In this document: positions 55,960-64,000 of the stretch, piece after piece
Layout of the letters: the number at the start of each line of letters is the position of its first letter
Numbering within the stretch: position 1 is the first letter of the stretch
Source of the DNA: Galaxea fascicularis
Lineage: Eukaryota; Cnidaria; Anthozoa; Scleractinia; Euphylliidae
Length of the DNA: 64,000 nucleotides
Assembly: GCA_948470475.1 (NCBI GenBank)
Contig: OX419336.1
Coordinates: forward strand, 33,160,915 to 33,224,914
Reading direction: 5' to 3'
Made by a program: the position numbers and the translations under genes
The notes under the pieces: generated by a model
Told to the model about the DNA's origin: nothing
Database searches by the model: none
The model's input: the letters and a program-made list of their open reading frames with translations, nothing else

Positions 55960-57980
55960 AGCGAGTAATTTCAAAATCGGACGAGAGCGCAGCGCGAGTC
56001 CGATTTGGAATTACGAGCACGATTACGGACTCTCTTTGTCACTAAAGAACAACATTACTGAACGCAGATTGGCTGAGACAGAGGGCATTTTTTCTTACAA
56101 GGGCATTTTTAGAAATCAAGAGGGCTGATTACTATGTTCTTTGTAAATCAGTTCAAACAAACTTTACAAAGGCCAATGTGATTCATTTGAAACGAAATTT
56201 GTTTTGTTTTGTTTATTTTTTTTCTTTTTGGCCAGGACTTTGGTTAAATCTCATTGAATCGATTGGTTGGTTCGATTTGATTGAAATTTGTATTTGAAGT
56301 TTCTGAAATTGCCCTCGCCGCTGCGCTACTCGGGCAATTTCGGCAACCTCTGAAAACACGCGTGATGATTAATCCTTAAGTTTACTCGGCCCCATGCGAT
56401 CACCTATACGAATTGTACGACACGAGGTCCATTACTAATTAATCGTATCAATAACAAATTTCGAGATTAAGCAATTTTTGAGAACCTCCTTTCAGTGCAA
56501 GTCAGTGGTATGTTCCAAGAGTCTGACAAACAGTCGAGAAACAGTATGGAAGAGGCCATTAAAGTGCGTGTAATTGACGAGCGAATGGCGTAGATGTCCA
56601 ATTACAGGTACCCGATTACAAAACGTTGCTATTAGATACGTGTAATTGGACACCCATGTTATCGCGCGCCAATTACGCGACAAATAGGCACGCGCAGAAC
56701 CAATCAGAATCGAGAATTTTGTTATAAATACAATTAGAAACAAAATAGAACCGCTCCGTGCCAATTTATTGCTAATCGTAGCCGGTAGTAACCAAATAGA
56801 TTGAAGAATTTTATGACTTATGTTTATTTATTGTTTGTAAGTTAAGATAAGAAATATGATCATCAAATACGGTTCAACAATCCATTCTATTATTTAAAAC
56901 AACTCATGATCAATATTCCCAAAAGCCTGAACTCAAACGTACACTAATGTGGCAAAAATATTACCCTGAAAACCCTAAAAACAAGCCAATGTTGTTGCTC
57001 GTTCAATATCGAAAATTAACTTTAAACTCGTCTTTGGTGCATCGATAGAGTCCCAGCACAAAGGTCTCATTGGGCTGCTTGAAGACAGACTGATACCTTC
57101 AATAGTCTGAACACTCAATAATATAATAATTGGCGTATACGTAAACTTGACAATTAATTTGGATGGGGCTTATTGGATCGTCTCCCGTTTTGTTCTTTGT
57201 AACGGCTTTATACGTGTTACCCGAGTCATGTGAGCGTTTAGAAAATGTATGCATGAAAAACACTTTCGATGAATATTGTGAAACAGACACAGATTAAACC
57301 ATATTTTTACACGTGGCGATAAGCTGTATGTCAAAATTTCAATTTTTGGGAACGGACGTTGTGTTTCACATTGACCTCAACGATTTCTACCTAGCAAGCT
57401 GACAATACTGCTCATTTAGTTGGGTTGGTGTAATTAGATATTCTCGGTCGCAACAAGGCCGACTTGGGTTCTTTTGACGTGACATTTTACCACCACAATG
57501 GCGTTGTTCACTTGACTGTTCACTTGGCGTTGTACCATCCAGCTTCTCACCAAGCCAAACAGTTTTCGCTTTCTTTTGTCTAATATGTCATGGTGTTCTC
57601 CGCGATAAAAATGTCAACCTACCAAATATCTGATTTGCCAGATTCTTGTTCAAAATCTGTAAAAGACTTTACAAAAAAAAACTATACCTTTATTCTTAAG
57701 TTTTTCACAAGTTCTCACAGAATGAGGGAAAAAGCTATACCCATTGCATGAAAGCTCTAGATGGGCGTAAACAGCACATTCGGGCACTTTTACCTAAACT
57801 CAAAAGCATGAGTTGGATTTGATAGAAAATGCAACATTTTAAAGTTAAATATTTACTCACAGCGTTCACCATTACAAGTTTTTTCCCCGCCTCATTATCC
57901 GCGCCTGTTACCGGTTTTAAGTTCTGCAGTGGAAAAACAAACCCCGCCAAAAGGCAGATGTAGGTATAGCTCCATGCCAT
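48204..57980 (-). CDS. histidine acid phosphatase B with C-terminal WSC-like domain, 14 exons, 497 aa
   Basis: Exons (minus): 57980-57861, 55631-55536, 54608-54513, 53862-53776, 53558-53493, 53112-53014, 52358-52272, 51626-51500, 51107-51013, 50446-50331, 49900-49796, 49720-49644, 49035-48857, 48347-48204. They sum to 1494 nt in one frame. Signal peptide at the start ([16 protein letters not shown]). Catalytic RHGDRSP starts at R43 (H44), the active-site Arg is R108, and HD is at 292-293, so activity is expected. After about residue 390 paralogue A has a membrane anchor, while B has a lysine-rich linker and a Cys-containing domain ([51 protein letters not shown]). This resembles the WSC-like domain of secreted cnidarian proteins. 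Likely secreted or extracellular. A GTAAGA overlaps the stop codon, so further exons are not excluded. Confidence 0.93.
49977..50047 (+). repeat. CTGCA/CTACA pentanucleotide microsatellite
   Basis: About five CTGCA units followed by about ten CTACA units. It lies in the intron between exons 11 and 10 of phosphatase B. It is complementary to the tract at 50699-50830. Confidence 0.9.
50699..50830 (+). repeat. TGCAG/TGTAG pentanucleotide microsatellite, inverted to 49977-50047
   Basis: Imperfect TGCAG and TGTAG units with some variants (TGAAG, TGGAG continue to about 50960). It lies in the intron on the other side of exon 10 and is complementary to the CTGCA/CTACA tract, so the two can pair in the transcript. 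Confidence 0.9.
51772..52214. mobile_element. TTAA-flanked foldback MITE in intron 7 of phosphatase B
   Basis: TTAAAGTGCACCTAATCCCA at the left and the complementary TGGGGTTAGGTGCACTTTAA at the right. The arms continue through AAAATATTTTT, GCACCTGTTCGAAAC and TATAGGCTGT-like blocks. It has TTAA at both edges, as in the smaller MITE at 39672-39920. Confidence 0.8.
53986..54351. mobile_element. two tandem foldback MITEs with AGGCCATTTCCGAATTA ends
   Basis: Copy 1 starts at 53986 and copy 2 at 54159. Each has arms with TTCAAAGCGAGTCTTGGTGC and ATGCAAATCAATTTTCATTC and the complements. Copy 2 ends TAATTCGGAAATGGCCT at 54351. Copy 1 lacks its last bases because copy 2 abuts it. It lies in intron 3 of phosphatase B. 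Confidence 0.85.
55930..56345. repeat. palindromic repeat cluster in intron 1 of phosphatase B
   Basis: AATTTCAAAATCGGAC is nearly complementary to GTCCGATTTGGAATT around GAGCGCAGCGC (about 55968-56016). A related small palindrome, GAAATTGCCC...GGGCAATTTC, lies near 56304-56342 with GCTGCGCTACTCG in its loop. Probably parts of one foldback element. Confidence 0.5.
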
Positions 57981-58781
57981 CTCTGCGTTCTCTAGTGGAA
58001 GACGGCTTGAGTAACAGCTTGCTTTAAAGACATGGTGCTGCGCATGCGAGCATGTGCAAATCAAAATGAGAAGCCATTTAACTCTATTGTTGATTAACCA
58101 ATCGGAATCGAGTGGAAAACTCCATCCATAAATCTCTTTCATAATGACCGCCAAACAAAATATTCTTTTATTTTCATGCTAATGAGCCCTACCAGCCTCG
58201 CTAGGATGTGCAAAATTCAAAAGAATTTTTGTTCTGAAACGAGGCTAGTAGAGCTAATTATTATGTAAACAAAGAATAACAAATTGGCCGCCACTTATGA
58301 AAGTGGTCTATGAAGATTGGACTGTTAACACAGACGGGTCGATCGAATCGATCGAATCGAGTCGATTTGACAACGTATTCTACCCTCCCTGTTGCCTTGG
58401 AGCGGTATTTTGCTTAAGACTCTGGCGAATCGACTTCCGGTGAGACGATTCGACTGCTAAGTCATCGCTTCCATTTCCCTCATTGAACTCTTCCTGTATT
58501 TCCTTCAGGTGTATTGCGATGCGACGACTTGAGAGAATTTTCCATACGCTATATAGCTACACATGTGCCATTGTGAAGAGTATGGCTTTCAAGCAGTTTA
58601 GTCCGGGCATAGGGTAAAGAAATCAGAGTGTTTTGTCCAGAATATAGTATTATTATATTTCTCAGTTAGTACGCGCGCTGTGATTGGTCAATTTAGCGGG
58701 CCGTATTCCACTGTACAGCCCGAGAAATTTAAAAGTTTTTTTTCCCGCGCGCCTGATAAACCTCAGTGATATAATAAATAT

Positions 58782-58950
58782 CTTACTAACCTCCTTTTCT
58801 CAGTCCGTATTGTAAGTTATAGATTCTCCTTTTTTTCCCATTGATTTATGGCCCGCACGCTTCGCGCTTGGGCCATAAGTGAACGGGAAAAAACTCGGTC
58901 CGTAACTTACAGTACGGACCTCGAACTCGGTTAGTAAGAGGTATTTATTT
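58782..58950. mobile_element. foldback element with TTACTAAC ends
   Basis: TCTTACTAACC (near 58782) is matched inverted by GGTTAGTAAGA ending near 58940. TCCGTATTGTAAGTTA pairs with TAACTTACAGTACGGA, and TTTATGGCCC with GGGCCATAA, around CGCTTCGCGC. A CTGTGATTGGTCAA block lies to the left, as in other foldbacks of this window. Confidence 0.6.
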
Positions 58951-59734
58951 TCCACAAACTGGTTAATTGTTTGACAAGTTTTCCCAGACACTTGAACAAA
59001 TGTGACGTAAGATAATATAATATACAGTAAGATAACATAATGGACAGTGACCATTCTAGTGTCCATAATGGCAGTGACCTGGGATTTTAAAAAAGCGATG
59101 ATATTGCATTTGGACGTCCCAGAAAGCAGAGAAAGGGACAAGAAACAGTACAGTGAAGGTAGCAAGGCTTTATTTGACTAGAATATGAATATTTCCATCG
59201 CTACTCGGTTCGTTGGAATTCTAGGTTTTTAACGGTCAATTTTTTTGTATCAACTTTTAACGACACACACCACGATTGGTCTAGCTGTGGTGGAAAATGT
59301 CCTGCCATACGCAAACCGGAGCGGAAAGAAGAGTTGACTGAAGTTGCTGGCAATTTGAGGATTTTATTTCACAGTGGTGCCGAAAACTTCAGGAGCTAGG
59401 CCTTACAAATGCCCTTAAACTGCTCTCGTTTGGCAGTCTACCAAGTGACTAGTTCTACCGGAACGCGCCGTTAACCTAGGACCAGGGAGGCCAAAGTATG
59501 AGATTGACGAAGAGACTTTGCTGTGCTCTTCAGAGCTTTGGGATTTAAATGGTAAGGCATTGCTCAGCGTCTTCTTGTGCCTTGTTGGACTATCTGGCGA
59601 TCAGTAAGCGATCGCAGAGGGGCATGGACAGGAAGATTTTGTTGAATAGGAATTAAAGATGTCTGGAACTTGTAAAGAGTTTAAGAAGAGGTTGAATGAA
59701 GATTACTGTTAAATGGACGATGCCTTGGTTGAAG

Positions 59735-59960
59735 TTGAATAAATATTACTGTTGTTGAACTTAAATATAGAGTCTTGCATATGAATACGTGTATTGTTGA
59801 ATTTTGCAACAAACGGCCAACCATACTAAACTAGGAGTGGCATTTTAAATTTAATTGGGAAACCCAAGACTGAGTTGAATAAATGTTAGTGTTGAACCTA
59901 AATATGCATTCTTGCATATGAATACGTGTATTGTTGAATTTTGCAACGAACGGCCAAGCA
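59735..59960. repeat. two-copy direct duplication, ~138-bp spacing
   Basis: GTTGAATAAATATTACTGTT...GAATTTTGCAACAAACGGCC at 59735-59819 recurs at 59873-59955 with few changes; both contain CTTGCATATGAATACGTGTA. Non-coding. Confidence 0.8.
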
Positions 59961-60251
59961 TAATTTACAGAGATCAGTTTCTTTGGGCTAAAGAGTCCGT
60001 AGCCAGCGGATTTGTTTAGGGGCTCCTCACAAACAACAAATACAACGCTTTCCAAAGTATTTTGTGTTTTTCCAAAATAGCTGTTTAAAGCAAATTCATG
60101 TCAAATTTCTCGGTGTGTTTTTTATGTTCCAGATATTTCCTATATTTTTGCGGATTAATTTTTGATTCCGACAAATATATAACAAAATACCAACAATATT
60201 AAACCTCTCCGCATTATTTGGCAACAATATGGACTTAACAGATTTGGTTTA

Positions 60252-60791
60252 TTGACTGGGGTTGCAAAAAATCTGCATCCCCCAATGACTGGGGTTGCAG
60301 AAATTCTGCATTCCTTAATGAGTGAGGTTTCAGAAATTCTGCATTCCCCCATGACTAAGCTTGCAGAAATTCTGCATCCCCTAATGACCGTGGTTGCAAA
60401 AAGTCTGCATCCCCCAATGACTGGGGTTACAGAAATTCTGCATTCCCCAATGACTGGGGTTGCAGAAATTCTGCATCCCCTAATGAGTGAGGTTTCAGAA
60501 ATTCTGCATTCCCCCATGACTGGGCTTGCAGAAATTCTGCATCCCCTAATGACCGTGGTTGCAAAAAGTCTGCATCCCCCAATGACTGGGGTTACAGAAA
60601 TTCTGCATTCCCCAATGACTGGGGTTGCAGAAATTCTGCATTCCCCAATGACCGTGGTTGCAAAAAGTCTGCATCCCCCAATGACTGGGGTTGCAGAAGT
60701 TCTGTATCCCCGAATGACTGGGGTTGTAGAAATTCTGTATCCCCCAACGACCAGGGTTGTTGAAATTCTACATCCTGAAATGACCTACTAA
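60252..60791 (+). repeat. 33-bp minisatellite, 16 units, open in frame
   Basis: Sixteen units of ATGACTGGGGTTGCAGAAAT plus TCTGCATTCCCCA. Because 33 is a multiple of three, the plus strand reads as 11-residue repeats (consensus MTGVAEILHSP) without a stop to 60791. The first ATG is at 60285; the first unit starts with TTG. Units 3-7 and 8-12 form a higher-order pair of 165 bp. The minus strand is also open over long stretches. No upstream exon, signal peptide or conserved flank supports a real protein. Confidence 0.9.
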
Positions 60792-62221
60792 CCCTCAAAT
60801 TTTGCTCAGTCCCACCCACAAGTTCACTTGAGGCCACATGATATAATCCTAATTGCTAACTTTTAAAGGACACTTGAAAATAATTTACAGGCAAATTTCA
60901 GTTTATTTTTCAAGCAATGTAATTAACATTTGGAACTATCCTTGTTCTTACTGGAAAACAGTTTTCTACAGTTTGTCTTTTTTGTTTGTTTCCTATCTGG
61001 ATTTGAATGAATATCTTCACACAAAGCTGTGATATCAAAGGGATATCAATAATTATTTTCAGATAGTTATCAGATGTTACTTCCCTGTTTATATCAATGT
61101 ACAGTAGTTCTACAATAATTTATTCTACATAATAAAGTTTCATGCTCTAAGCTTGAGTAACTGTCCTACATACTTTTTTTCTATCTTTAAGAATAGACCC
61201 ATTCAGCTAGGTCAACATTGTACCCAATTCAGATCTCCTGGGCTTAAGATTCTTTGTGTATTAAATTTGCATTATAATGTAGCATTCGCATTTGAACGAT
61301 ATGGAATTACCTGGAACAAAACGTTTTATTCCCAAAGGGTTTGAGTTGGGTATAACAGTGCGTAAACCGAATGGGTCTATTGTGTTTTCCTCTACTTGCG
61401 TAAAGCACTCCTATGACTAGTTGAAGGAAGATACATAATTATTGTTTCTTTGTTTACACATATACACCTGTATGTATATCTACATTTTGTCTGTAAATAT
61501 CCTACAAACGATATGCCAACAATATCAGAAACACAGCCTTAGATTACGACTACCTTGTCAAACATTTGGCTCTTTTTCTTTTTCTCTATCACTGATCACA
61601 TTGTGTAAGGTATCATTATCCTCTCCAAATCCAACCACATTAAATTTTGCTTGTGGGGAAAGAATGAAAATGAGAATGCATGGCCTTGTCAACATAAGCT
61701 TATTTTTATACTGCTTGTCAGCTTGGAAATGTGGAGTCGGAGACGTTTTGAGAAGAAGCCATTAATTTTGCAAGTTTCAATTTCTCAGCTGTGAAGACCA
61801 TCAAGTAGACAGTGGTGTTCTTTGTGTGTGTTATTGTTGTTGTCGCTGTTGTTACACTATCTCAGAAAGAATTCAAATACATTGTTTCACTCTAACCAAA
61901 AAAAAAAAAAAAACCCAGGAAACATTTTGAAACTAGAACTACAAAACAATGGTTCCTGATTGCATGAACGAATCAGATTGGAGCACAATTTAGTACATGT
62001 ATGGAGACACCATGTTGGTTTTCCTTCAAACTCCTCTATTTTCATAAGAAAGGATGCTACCTGGAGCTGAAAACATATGAACAAATGTATTTCTAAACTT
62101 TTATGTGATGAAGATACATGTAATATGCACCATGGATGTAATGCATACATGCAATGACAAAAACCCTACTGTTTTTTTATTTTATTTTACATATACATTA
62201 TTTAAAATTATAGCTCTATAT
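60792..62221. other. gene-free stretch
   Basis: No supported gene. An A-run of about 17 bases at 61899-61915 is followed by sequence resembling a dispersed repeat. Short ORFs look random. Confidence 0.4.
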
Positions 62222-62937
62222 GGGCCCGGATGCACTGGGCAAATTTTTGTTTATTTTGCGAAAAAATCTGTCACCAGTTCGCTGAGACAAGTGCGCCCGG
62301 TGATTTTTAGCTCTACCAAATTTTGTCAAGGCTTACCAAACTTTAAAGATGCCGTCGTCCTTTCTTGGAGCAGGACAAATTTTTGTCAGGCGTGAAATCT
62401 GACAGATTTGTTAATTTACACGCCATGATTTGAAGGAAAATGTCAATCAAAAAAATTTGATCTCTATTTGTAGTCAGAGTGTTTCAGTCCGAAGCCCACC
62501 AAAATTATTTCATCGCGGCAATCAATGGTGAAGATGGAAGATTTGTACCTCGGTATGTTGCATTTATAACGATCCTTACTCAGACTACAACTATTATGGT
62601 TTCCAAGTCTACGTTTCAGCTCAGTCTCCAGGGCCAAGGACTGTTCAATTTGTACATCCCTATGCAAACTGACCAAATACACATCCGTATGCAAACCACC
62701 CGAGTCAGCCGAGTACATGTACAAGTTGCATCACGACTTATCAAATTCAAAGCAGCCAAGTTGAGGCTTCAAGAGCAGACAAAGAAACAAGCAGCAAAGC
62801 GATGGTGTTTATTTCCGTGTGATTGACACTTGTGGTTAACAAATATTTTGCTGTGTCTCTGTGCACCCAAGCTTGACAAATTGTCGAGATTTTTGGAAGG
62901 GCCAAACAAATTTTGTCAGTCCAGTGCATCCGGACCC
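62222..62937. mobile_element. TIR element carrying an exon-like ORF
   Basis: GGGCCCGGATGCACTGG at 62222 is inverted at 62921-62937 with one mismatch, and related CAAATTTTTGTCAG and TTGACAAATT blocks recur inside both ends. The interior holds a plus-strand frame of about 115 residues without an ATG start (62479-62826). It has two exon-like parts: FQSEAHQNYFIAAINGEDG followed by a GTATGT donor-like site, and a basic segment ending KKQAAKRWCLFPCD. The part between resembles an unspliced intron. A TAT flanks both ends, a possible 3-bp TSD. Confidence 0.6.
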
Positions 62938-63232
62938 TATGACTACATAACAAAATAATAATAATTTTACAACTGTTTATCTCTCAAAATTAAGACAAAA
63001 GCTCACTGGCTTTGGCTCCTGTCAGTGAAGTCATGTTAATAATACTTTCAGAGGAAATCGTTCGGAGAAAGTCACAGTACTTTTGAAGTTTTGGATAGCC
63101 TCCAACAATGAAAAAAGTAATTGGGAAAATCACGAAATTAAATGGACCATTCCTTGTCTGATCAAAAGCATTTTATTATAATTGAAATTCACAAGTCATA
63201 TCACTTCATAAAATGTGGACAAGACGTAGGCA

Positions 63233-63458
63233 GGCAGGTATCTTTTACAGGTCAGATTCCACGGGTCACAGGTACAGGTCACTGTTTTGTCGATTGGTAA
63301 CTACATGTACACCTGTATTCACAATCTTTCATCACAATCTAAAAATAAAATTTGGGTAGTTGTTAGGGCTAGGAGACACTTTTGGGCTTGTTTATTTATC
63401 TGTAGCACGGTGACCTGTACTTTGACCTGTGGAATGTGACCTGCGAAAGAAACCTGCC
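63233..63458. mobile_element. foldback MITE with GGCAGGT ends
   Basis: GGCAGGTATCTTTTACAGGT (63233 on) is matched inverted by the right end (ACCTGCGAAAGAAACCTGCC, to 63458). The similarity runs on through ATTCCAC and GGTCAAAGTACAGGTCAC-like blocks, giving arms of about 50 bp. Confidence 0.75.
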
Positions 63459-63763
63459 GGACTTAGGCTTAGCTCGTTGAAGAAGAATCTGGAGAGCTGA
63501 CTGTCCTTATCGATCTGATGTCCTACAAACCTGCATTAAAACAAAACAAAGTGTGGTAAAATTTTATCTCTGATCGTTCTTGCGAGAGGCCCCTGTAAAT
63601 AAATATTTTCACTGATTGTCTTTTTCTGAAGTAGAAATTGCCGTACGATCGAGAGCAATCATTATCCAGGCACTGAAAAAATAGACACCATGGAAAAGCA
63701 GTGTCATCTGTAATCAAATGTATTGAAGAATTAGTATCATTTGCTCTTTAAAATGAAACTCAC

Positions 63764-63811
63764 CTCTTTCACCCGAGTGGCCACCCACATTCCCTTGTTT
63801 TCATCCAACAT
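63764..63811 (-). CDS. possible first coding exon of a minus-strand gene (MLDENKGMWVATRVKE)
   Basis: ATG at 63811, 16 codons, then a consensus donor GTGAGT. The next minus-strand exon candidates are a TTTTTTCAG acceptor at about 63682 and a TTAATGCAG acceptor at about 63532 (frame FVGHQIDKDSQLSRFFFNEL). Neither joins in phase without guesswork. The family is unknown. Possibly a gene whose other exons are MITE-disrupted or alternatively spliced. Confidence 0.3.
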
Positions 63812-64000
63812 TTTAGCTTAAAAGAAGCGAAGATCAGTAACAGCAGAGAGGGGAGAAACCGCCTGAATTTATCGATCTCGCCAGAAACAAAAAATAACCG
63901 TTTCTCCTTGATGCTTGCTTCACTGGTAGGTACTTTAAGTAAGGTTATTAAAGTGTATCATAATATGAATTAATAAGCCATGTATAGCCATGTATTGCCA

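Larger units (their letters stand above)
57981..60250. other. gene-free stretch upstream of phosphatase B
   Basis: No supported gene. It includes the promoter side of phosphatase B, a GATCGAATCGATCGAATCGA run near 58341, a foldback at 58782-58950 and a duplication at 59735-59960. The frame of phosphatase B exon 1 stays open upstream to another ATG at 58154, but starting there would bury the signal peptide. Confidence 0.4.

Noticed and set aside
57735..58154. Longer N-terminus of phosphatase B from the ATG at 58154
   Set aside because: It would place 58 residues before a good signal peptide and read through the splice donor at 57860. The internal ATG at 57980 fits the family better.
59370..59420. 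TGGTGCCGAAAACTTCAGGA as an LTR-retrotransposon primer-binding site
   Set aside because: It resembles the site used by some BEL/Pao and Gypsy elements, but no paired LTR, gag or pol sequence is visible within the window.

Overview
The window looks like nuclear DNA of an animal, most likely an anthozoan cnidarian (a stony coral or a relative). Genes are cut into many short exons with GT-AG introns. Both acid phosphatase proteins, and the cysteine-rich tail of one of them, are of metazoan type. Small palindromic and TIR-bearing elements crowd nearly every intron and intergenic stretch. The taxon is an inference from gene style and from repeat families I recognise; no marker gene proves it.

Layout. 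0-12 kb is gene-poor and repeat-rich: a MITE with a 5-bp TSD, a hammerhead-ribozyme-like motif, a decayed PIF/Harbinger transposon with two LINE fragments inserted in it, and several foldback elements. 12.1-14.4 kb holds two intronless, tail-to-tail ORFs of unknown function whose C-termini share an SDYxxWSR motif. 15.9-22.5 kb is a complete four-exon universal stress protein gene on the minus strand. Two tandem, plus-strand 7SL (SRP) RNA genes lie inside its third intron. 23-26.8 kb is repeats. 26.8-41.2 kb is a 13-exon histidine acid phosphatase gene (minus) that ends in a transmembrane anchor with sorting-type tail motifs. 41.8-42.7 kb is a non-autonomous hAT element with an exact 8-bp TSD. 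45.2-46.0 kb is an intronless NADAR-domain gene (minus). 48.2-58.0 kb is a second, 14-exon histidine acid phosphatase gene (minus). It is a tandem paralogue of the first, but its membrane anchor is replaced by a cysteine-containing WSC-like domain. 58-64 kb is repeats: a 33-bp minisatellite open in frame, a TIR element carrying an exon-like ORF, and one possible first exon at the right edge.

How the genes relate. The two acid phosphatases arose by local duplication: intron positions and phases match, and exons 4 to 8 have identical lengths. They diverged at the C-terminus into a predicted membrane-bound lysosomal or endosomal form and a predicted secreted form. The NADAR gene between them is unrelated. 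The universal stress protein and the 7SL genes are linked only by nesting. All splice models were assembled by eye from splice-site consensus, reading phase and homology, and both phosphatase models and the stress protein model close exactly in frame from ATG to stop. I found no tRNA gene, CRISPR array or prokaryotic operon.
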